Below are positions 6,434 through 10,403 of a stretch of DNA of 10,403 nucleotides, piece after piece. The position numbers were made by a program, and so were the translations under genes. The DNA lies in contig DAOPQD010000104.1 of NCBI GenBank assembly GCA_035347995.1, forward strand, positions 1 through 10,403, written 5' to 3'. Source of the stretch: JAAZNO01 sp012798275. GTDB lineage: Bacteria; Chloroflexota; Anaerolineae; B4-G1; SLSP01. Positions within the stretch are counted from its first letter, which is position 1, and each line of letters opens with the position of its first letter. The notes under the pieces are model-generated. The model was not told the origin of the DNA. It ran no database searches and saw only the letters and a list, made by a program, of their open reading frames with translations.

Positions 6434-7817
6434 ATGGCGAAGTCATCGCCTCCGCCTGCCAGGGTTCATCGTCCCAATCGCTCTGTGGCAGGTTGAGGGG
6501 CGCCGTCTGAGCATACACGGCGCGAATGTCGGCGACCAAAAATACCGAGCCGGTCACCAGGATGCCAAACTCGCTGTCCGCCCGCTGACAGGCCTGCTCC
6601 AGGGCCCGCTGCGGACTGACGGCGATTTCCGCGCCGTGCCCCAGGTCAGCGCACAAGTCCGCCAGCTGATAGGGGACGGCCGCGCGGGGATGGTAAGAGC
6701 GGGTCACAATGATGTGCTCGCTGATGGGCAACAGCGCCCGCAAGATGCCGGCAATGTCCTTATCGGTGGACGCGCCAAAGACGAGGATCCACCGCTTGCC
6801 GGGGAACCATTCCGCGAGCGAGTCCGCCAGCCGTTGCGCGGAATAGGCGTTGTGAGCGCAGTCCACGACCAGCAGCGGATCATGGTACAACACTTCCATG
6901 CGGCCAGGCCAGACGGTGTGCGCGAGCCCCTCCCGCACAGTTTGCGGCGTGAATTGGGGCAGACCGTGCTCTCGCGCCACGGCCGCCGCGGTCACCGCCG
7001 TTGCGGCATTTTCGCGCTGGAAGCTGCCGATGAGGGACAGCTCGTACTCGCCCTCGAAGGCATCGGGGGCGCCGCTGTGCCGCAGGACAAAACGTTGACG
7101 GTGATACCGGCGCTCGAGCACTTCCCAGGTCCAGGTGCGCTCGACGAGGGTGAGCGGGGCCTCTCGGGCGGCCGCGACGGTCTCGAAAACGGTGCGCGCT
7201 TCGGGGCGTTGCGGCGCCACCACTACCGGCACCCCCGGCTTGATGATGCCGGCTTTCTCGCCCGCGATCGCCGCGAGGGTGTTCCCCAGCAGATAAGTGT
7301 GATCCAGACTGATCGAGGTGATAACGCTAACAAGCGGCGTGATGACATTCGTGGCGTCCAGCCGTCCGCCGAGGCCCACTTCGATCACGGCAAGGTCCAC
7401 CTGCTGGCGGGCAAAGTAGAGAAAAGCCAGCGCCGTCGTCACCTCAAAGATCGTCAGGTCGGGGTTATCGCCGATGCGGGGCCGCAGTTCGGTGAGCATG
7501 GCGGCCATCTCGGCGCGCGAGATCGGCTCGCCGTTGATCTGCATCCGCTCGCGGTAGGTGTGCAGGTGCGGGGAGGTGTAAAGCCCGGTCTTCAGTCCAG
7601 CCGCGACCCCAACGGACGCCAGCATCGCCGAAACAGAGCCCTTGCCCTTGGTGCCGGCAATGTGCAGTTTGGGATACGCCAGGTGCGGATTTCCCAGCTG
7701 CGCCAGGAAATCCACCACCCGCTCGAGGCGAAACTCCTCCGGAGAGTACCGCTCGATGCGGCGCTTTTCATAATCTACCAGGCTATAAAGGTATCTCAGT
7801 GCTTCATGGTAGTTCAT
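6432..7817 (-). CDS. folC: Bifunctional folylpolyglutamate/dihydrofolate synthase FolC
   Basis: Mur-ligase-type enzyme that adds glutamate to folates (and, where bifunctional, to dihydropteroate) using ATP in the cytoplasm. Numbered from the ATG at 7817, the 461-residue protein shows the P-loop AGTKGKGS (about 54-61), TSPHLHTYRERMQING (81-96), EVGLGGRLDATNV (146-158) and SLDHTYLLGNTLAAIAGEKA (170-189). The C-terminal ligase domain has WPGRMEVL (303-310), VDCAHNAYS (about 318-326) and FGASTDKD. DCAHN replaces the more common DGAHN. The frame stays open to a GTG at 7832, with another ATG at 7826. I prefer 7817 because MNYHEALRYLYSLVDYEKRR resembles the usual N-terminus and GGATG at 7824-7828 can serve as a weak ribosome binding site. 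It precedes lon by 15 bp. Whether it has both activities cannot be told from sequence. Confidence 0.94.
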   Translation of the reverse strand: MNYHEALRYLYSLVDYEKRRIERYSPEEFRLERVVDFLAQLGNPHLAYPKLHIAGTKGKGSVSAMLASVGVAAGLKTGLYTSPHLHTYRERMQINGEPISRAEMAAMLTELRPRIGDNPDLTIFEVTTALAFLYFARQQVDLAVIEVGLGGRLDATNVITPLVSVITSISLDHTYLLGNTLAAIAGEKAGIIKPGVPVVVAPQRPEARTVFETVAAAREAPLTLVERTWTWEVLERRYHRQRFVLRHSGAPDAFEGEYELSLIGSFQRENAATAVTAAAVAREHGLPQFTPQTVREGLAHTVWPGRMEVLYHDPLLVVDCAHNAYSAQRLADSLAEWFPGKRWILVFGASTDKDIAGILRALLPISEHIIVTRSYHPRAAVPYQLADLCADLGHGAEIAVSPQRALEQACQRADSEFGILVTGSVFLVADIRAVYAQTAPLNLPQSDWDDEPWQAEAMTSP

Positions 7818-7840
7818 GGTCTTCATCCACACATAAAGAA

Positions 7841-7862
7841 TGGAGCCGGAAGCCCGGCTCCA
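7841..7862 (-). promoter_or_regulatory. 9-bp perfect hairpin between tsaD and folC
   Basis: TGGAGCCGG (7841-7849) pairs with CCGGCTCCA (7854-7862) around a four-base loop. On the minus strand it is followed by TTCTTT (7835-7840), so it could be a modest terminator for tsaD. It also begins at the predicted +1 of the folC promoter, so the folC-lon message would start with this hairpin. The two readings conflict: a working terminator here would also stop folC transcripts. It could instead be a 5' stabilizing structure or an attenuator. Confidence 0.6.
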
Positions 7863-7867
7863 GAGCT

Positions 7868-7895
7868 ATTTTACCCGATTTTAGGGCTTTGACAA
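7868..7895 (-). promoter_or_regulatory. Sigma70-type promoter for folC-lon
   Basis: On the minus strand TTGTCA (7890-7895) is separated by 16 bases from TAAAAT (7868-7873). Each hexamer has one mismatch to the consensus. Transcription would start near 7861, about 45 bases before the preferred folC ATG. It lies wholly in the tsaD-folC gap, the only sizable gap within the leftward gene row, which fits a separate folC-lon unit. Assigned by eye from consensus match only. Confidence 0.6.
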
Positions 7896-7908
7896 GGGGT
7901 GCCGCAGG

Positions 7909-8919
7909 TTACATCAAGCGCGCGTTAGGGGCGATATCCAGGTCGAGGCTGCCGCGAACGCCTGCCTGAAAGCGGCGGCTGCCGGCAGCGGCGATCATCG
8001 CCGCGTTGTCGGTGCAGAGAATGGGCGGCAACATGAAAACCGGCACACCGGCGCGGCTGCGCATCGCCGAGCGCAGGGCGGTATTGGCAGAGACGCCGCC
8101 GGATAGCGCCACACAGGCCGCCCCGAACTCCCGCGCGGCCTGCGCCGTCTTCACGACCAATACTTCGACCACGGCCGCCTGGAACGACGCCGCCATGTCC
8201 GCAAGCAGGCGCAACGGACGAGGGCCGTTGTAGCGGTTAAGGGTGCGCAGCACTTCGGTCTTCAGCCCGCTGAAGCTGAAGTCAAAAGTCCCCGGCAGCC
8301 AGGCGCGGGGGAAGTCGAAGGCGCGCGGATTGCCGTGCTGCGCGGCCTTCTCGATGGCCGGCCCGCCGGGATAGCCCAGGTCCAACATCCGCGCCACCTT
8401 GTCGAAGGCCTCTCCCGCCGCGTCATCGAGTGTGCTGCCGACAGGCTGGTATTGCCCATGATCCCGCATCAACACCAGCTCGGTGTGTCCCCCCGAGACG
8501 ATGAGCGCCAGCAGGGGGAAGGGAGGACCGCCGGCAGTCCCTTCGGCGTTGAGCCAATGGGCGTAGAGATGCCCCTCCAGGTGGTTCACGGGCACGAGGG
8601 GGAGATTGCGTCCCAAAGCCACGCCCTTGGCAAAATTCAATCCCACCAGCAGGGAGCCGGGCAGGCCGGGGCCGTACGTCACGGCGACCGCGTCGAGGTC
8701 TTGCCAGCCGAGATGCGCCTCCTGCAGCGCGGTCTCGACCACCGGCACGATGGTCTCGATGTGCGCGCGGGCGGCCAGTTCCGGGAAGACGCCGCCGTAG
8801 GGGGCGTGCAATTCGATCTGCGAGGCAATGACATTCGAAAGGATCAGCCGCCCTTCCTCCACTACCGCCGCAGCGGTCTCATCGCACGAGGTTTCAATCC
8901 CCAAAATTCGCGACGCCAT
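7909..8919 (-). CDS. tsaD: tRNA N6-adenosine threonylcarbamoyltransferase TsaD (Kae1/Gcp/YgjD)
   Basis: Transfers the threonylcarbamoyl group from threonylcarbamoyl-AMP to A37 of ANN-decoding tRNAs, working with TsaB and TsaE (not in this window). The 336-residue protein has the ASKHA-fold start RILGIETSCDETAAAVV and PYGGVFPELAARAH (about 40-53). The metal-binding pair His113 and His117 lies in NHLEGHLYAHW. Further family motifs are LIVSGGHTELVL (139-150), STLDDAAGEAFDKVARMLDL, the FSFSGLKT segment (about 214-221), LSGGVSANTALR (272-283) and CTDNAAMIA (302-310). All expected motifs are intact and the length is normal. The ATG at 8919 starts 13 bp after the M24 peptidase stop. The nearest Shine-Dalgarno-like run is GGTGA at 8933-8937, rather far away, so translation may be coupled to the upstream gene. 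Confidence 0.96.
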   Translation of the reverse strand: MASRILGIETSCDETAAAVVEEGRLILSNVIASQIELHAPYGGVFPELAARAHIETIVPVVETALQEAHLGWQDLDAVAVTYGPGLPGSLLVGLNFAKGVALGRNLPLVPVNHLEGHLYAHWLNAEGTAGGPPFPLLALIVSGGHTELVLMRDHGQYQPVGSTLDDAAGEAFDKVARMLDLGYPGGPAIEKAAQHGNPRAFDFPRAWLPGTFDFSFSGLKTEVLRTLNRYNGPRPLRLLADMAASFQAAVVEVLVVKTAQAAREFGAACVALSGGVSANTALRSAMRSRAGVPVFMLPPILCTDNAAMIAAAGSRRFQAGVRGSLDLDIAPNARLM

Positions 8920-8932
8920 AGTTCAAACGCTT

Positions 8933-10153
8933 TCACCCCATCGGAATGACCAGATCGTAAGGGAAATCGGTGAGGTTGTGCACCGCGCCGGCCTCGTCAA
9001 TCCACAGCACATCCTCCAGCCGACAGCCCATGCCCTCGTCCGGGTAATACAGCCCCGGCTCAGCGGTGAAGACGTGCCCCGGCCGGAGCAGCGTCTTCTC
9101 GCGGAAGAACGGCTCCTCATGGACATCCAGCCCCACCCCATGCCCCACCGTGTGCACATAGCCGGACAGAGTCGCCGGATCCTCCTCGATGGTGAGATGC
9201 CCGCGCTCGCGGTAGCAGGCGCAGGTCAGCGCCTGATAGCGCCGGGCTTCTGTGCCCGCCTCAACCTGGGAGATGACGCTCTCCAGGCACGCGCGCGTGT
9301 CGTCGTAGAGCCGCTGCACAGCCGGCGGCGCATAGCCCAGGCAAAACGTGCGGGTCATGTCGAAGAAATAGCCGCCGCCCGCCTCACGCGGAAAAATGTC
9401 GAAGACGATGCTCTCCCCCAACCGCATCGGCGCCGTCAGCGTGCCCTTGCTGTGCGGGATGCCGGCGTCGCGGCCGGTGGAGAAGATGAAACCTTCAGGA
9501 TCTTCCAGGTCTTGTAAGGCAATCTGCCGGCGGATGAAGGCGTGCACCTCGCCGACAGTCAGCGGCGCCCCATCGGCGCGGCGGAGGGTTTCATCCGCGG
9601 CGACGGCGTGTTGCTTCAAGAAGGCGAGGGTAGCGTCCACCACCCCGGCGGTACGACGTCCCGCCTCACGGATACGGGCGACTTCGGCGGCGGATTTGGT
9701 GGCGCGCGCCTCATCCAACACCGTGCGACCGAACTCCCCCACGACGGTCACCTCAGGCAAGGCCGCATCCAGCGCGCGCAGCAGGCGATAAGCGGCGCCC
9801 TGATCCTCCATGCCGTAGAACCCGACATTGCCACGCACCCCCAGGTCCTCGAAAATGCACCCGAAGAACGCGACGCGAGCTGCCAGCGCGTCGCCGGCGT
9901 GCTCGCGCAGCAGCTGCGAGTAATTGTACCGCGTCTCCAGGATCAGGGGGACTCCGGCGGTCTGCGCTTCCTCGCGCTCCATGGAGCCCACGATCAAGGT
10001 CGGCTCAGCGTCCCGCTTTTTGATCCAGATCGCGTGCGAGATCAGCGCCCCATTCAAAAGGTAAATGAGGGGAGGATTTCCACGCACGAGGCCGGTCACG
10101 ACGATCGCGTCCAGATTGCGTTCCCGCATCAAAGCATCCAGGTCAGTTTTCAT
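8933..10153 (-). CDS. M24 family metallopeptidase (Xaa-Pro peptidase/creatinase-like)
   Basis: Probable cytoplasmic di-metal aminopeptidase or prolidase. The 406-residue protein has a creatinase-type N-terminal domain (about 1-145) and a pita-bread M24 catalytic domain (about 150-400). All five expected metal ligands are visible: Asp252 in FDIFP, Asp265 in FFDMTRTF, His338 in TVGHGVGLDVHEEP, Glu365 in FTAEPGLY and Glu380 in GCRLEDV. His234 in GIPHSKG matches the conserved active-site His region. The frame continues upstream to 10228, but AAGGAGA seven bases before the ATG at 10153 fixes the start. The extra 25 codons lie over low-complexity, repeat-like sequence. The substrate (Xaa-Pro, proline dipeptides or other) cannot be decided, so no gene symbol is given. 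It probably leads a transcript with tsaD, which starts 13 bp later. Confidence 0.92.
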   Translation of the reverse strand: MKTDLDALMRERNLDAIVVTGLVRGNPPLIYLLNGALISHAIWIKKRDAEPTLIVGSMEREEAQTAGVPLILETRYNYSQLLREHAGDALAARVAFFGCIFEDLGVRGNVGFYGMEDQGAAYRLLRALDAALPEVTVVGEFGRTVLDEARATKSAAEVARIREAGRRTAGVVDATLAFLKQHAVAADETLRRADGAPLTVGEVHAFIRRQIALQDLEDPEGFIFSTGRDAGIPHSKGTLTAPMRLGESIVFDIFPREAGGGYFFDMTRTFCLGYAPPAVQRLYDDTRACLESVISQVEAGTEARRYQALTCACYRERGHLTIEEDPATLSGYVHTVGHGVGLDVHEEPFFREKTLLRPGHVFTAEPGLYYPDEGMGCRLEDVLWIDEAGAVHNLTDFPYDLVIPMG

Positions 10154-10160
10154 AAGACGA

Positions 10161-10167
10161 TCTCCTT
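10161..10167 (-). promoter_or_regulatory. Strong ribosome binding site that decides the M24 peptidase start
   Basis: AAGGAGA on the minus strand ends seven bases before the ATG at 10153. It is nearly perfect, while the frame's earlier possible start at 10228 lacks a comparable signal. The start was therefore shortened by 25 codons. Confidence 0.85.
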
Positions 10168-10214
10168 CGATAATAGAGAGCAGTGAGAAGAGAGTAGTCA
10201 CAGCCTCTGCTCGC

Positions 10215-10233
10215 GAGTTGCGACTCACAACTC
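10215..10233. repeat. Short inverted repeat GAGTTG-N7-CAACTC
   Basis: GAGTTG (10215-10220) and CAACTC (10228-10233) form a perfect 6-bp dyad around a seven-base spacer. The overlapping ACTCAC units at 10223-10228 and 10230-10235 form a small direct repeat. It lies 62 bp upstream of the peptidase start, where an operator could sit, but it equally resembles simple intergenic repeat sequence. Confidence 0.4.
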
Positions 10234-10324
10234 ACATGGCAACTGTTCAGCCACTGACTAAAAAACACAAGATTCCCTGGCGATTGCTGAAGATTGAGAA
10301 TCAACTCTTGCCTCTATCCCCTGG

Positions 10325-10369
10325 CCCCTTCCCCCCGTGCCCTGCGCTGGGGGAAGGGGAACTTTTTTT
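10325..10369 (+). terminator. Terminator-shaped hairpin with T7 tract on the plus strand
   Basis: CCCCTTCCCCC (10325-10335) pairs with GGGGGAAGGGG (10349-10359) around a 13-base loop, followed after three bases by seven T residues (10363-10369). The shape is that of an intrinsic terminator read left to right. There is no plus-strand gene for it to end: everything to its left until hpf is on the minus strand. It may stop antisense transcription, or be part of a dispersed repeat. Confidence 0.55.
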
Positions 10370-10378
10370 GTGGGGTTT

Positions 10379-10403
10379 TGCAGGCGGGCTACGCCCGCCT
10401 GCA
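10379..10403. repeat. 11-bp perfect inverted repeat at the window edge
   Basis: TGCAGGCGGGC (10379-10389) pairs with GCCCGCCTGCA (10393-10403) around a three-base spacer. The palindrome reaches the last base, so it may be longer. It follows the T-rich stretch TGGGGTTTTG. It could be a second terminator for a gene beyond the window or a REP-like intergenic element; only the symmetry is certain. Confidence 0.6.

Larger units (their letters stand above)
10154..10403. other. 250-bp non-coding region upstream of the M24 peptidase
   Basis: No supported gene lies here on either strand. Going right it holds the peptidase leader, a pyrimidine-rich stretch as read on the minus strand (about 10176-10198), a short inverted repeat (10215-10233), AT-richer sequence at about 10256-10310, and two GC-rich hairpins (10325-10359 and 10379-10403). 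The peptidase-tsaD promoter should lie in this region, but I found no hexamer pair good enough to name. Confidence 0.7.

Noticed and set aside
6195..7892. Long plus-strand open frame (565 codons) opposite lon and folC
   Set aside because: It is antisense to two genes with complete family motifs, crosses their junction, and its translation shows no recognisable domain. Such shadow frames are common opposite GC-rich genes.
10170..10175. TATTAT on the minus strand as a -10 box for the M24 peptidase
   Set aside because: Transcription would start inside the Shine-Dalgarno sequence, leaving no usable leader, and no -35 hexamer lies at a proper distance.
10154..10228. Longer start for the M24 peptidase at 10228
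   Set aside because: The added 25 codons are low-complexity with no good ribosome binding site, whereas AAGGAGA stands seven bases before the ATG at 10153.

Overview
This is a GC-rich bacterial window packed with conserved housekeeping and pilus genes. The gene set fits a Chloroflexota bacterium, possibly of the Anaerolineae. That placement is inferred from protein character and gene company (CpaF-TadB-TadC, long HPF, Lon, FolC and an M24 peptidase); no rRNA or other definitive marker is present. I see no CRISPR array, tRNA, rRNA, transposase or phage gene.

Plus strand, 1-3884. The window opens inside cpaF/tadA, the ATPase of a Tad (type IVc) pilus or secretion machine. It is followed by the two inner-membrane platform genes tadB and tadC, each with its own Shine-Dalgarno sequence. 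comF, a DNA-uptake-associated phosphoribosyltransferase-fold protein, overlaps the end of tadC by 11 bp. A long-form ribosome hibernation factor (hpf) follows 33 bp after comF behind a consensus ribosome binding site.

Junction, 3885-3959. hpf and lon converge on a 14-bp perfect hairpin whose T-run lies on the lon side. It is best read as the terminator of the leftward operon, perhaps working in both directions.

Minus strand, 10153 down to 3960. The order of transcription is an M24 metallopeptidase, tsaD (tRNA t6A synthesis, 13 bp after the peptidase), then folC (folate polyglutamylation) and lon (ATP-dependent protease, 15 bp after folC). A good sigma70-type promoter lies in the tsaD-folC gap, and a 9-bp GC-rich hairpin starts almost exactly at its predicted +1. 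I therefore read two transcription units, peptidase-tsaD and folC-lon, possibly with readthrough.

Right end, 10154-10403. This 250-bp stretch has no gene. It carries a small inverted repeat, a terminator-shaped hairpin with seven T residues on the plus strand, and an 11-bp perfect hairpin that runs into the window edge.

Most of the window is ordinary core genome. The points most worth a second look are the fusion of comF to a Tad pilus operon, the hairpin in the comF start region, the hairpin-first leader of folC-lon, and the tandem hairpins at the right edge.
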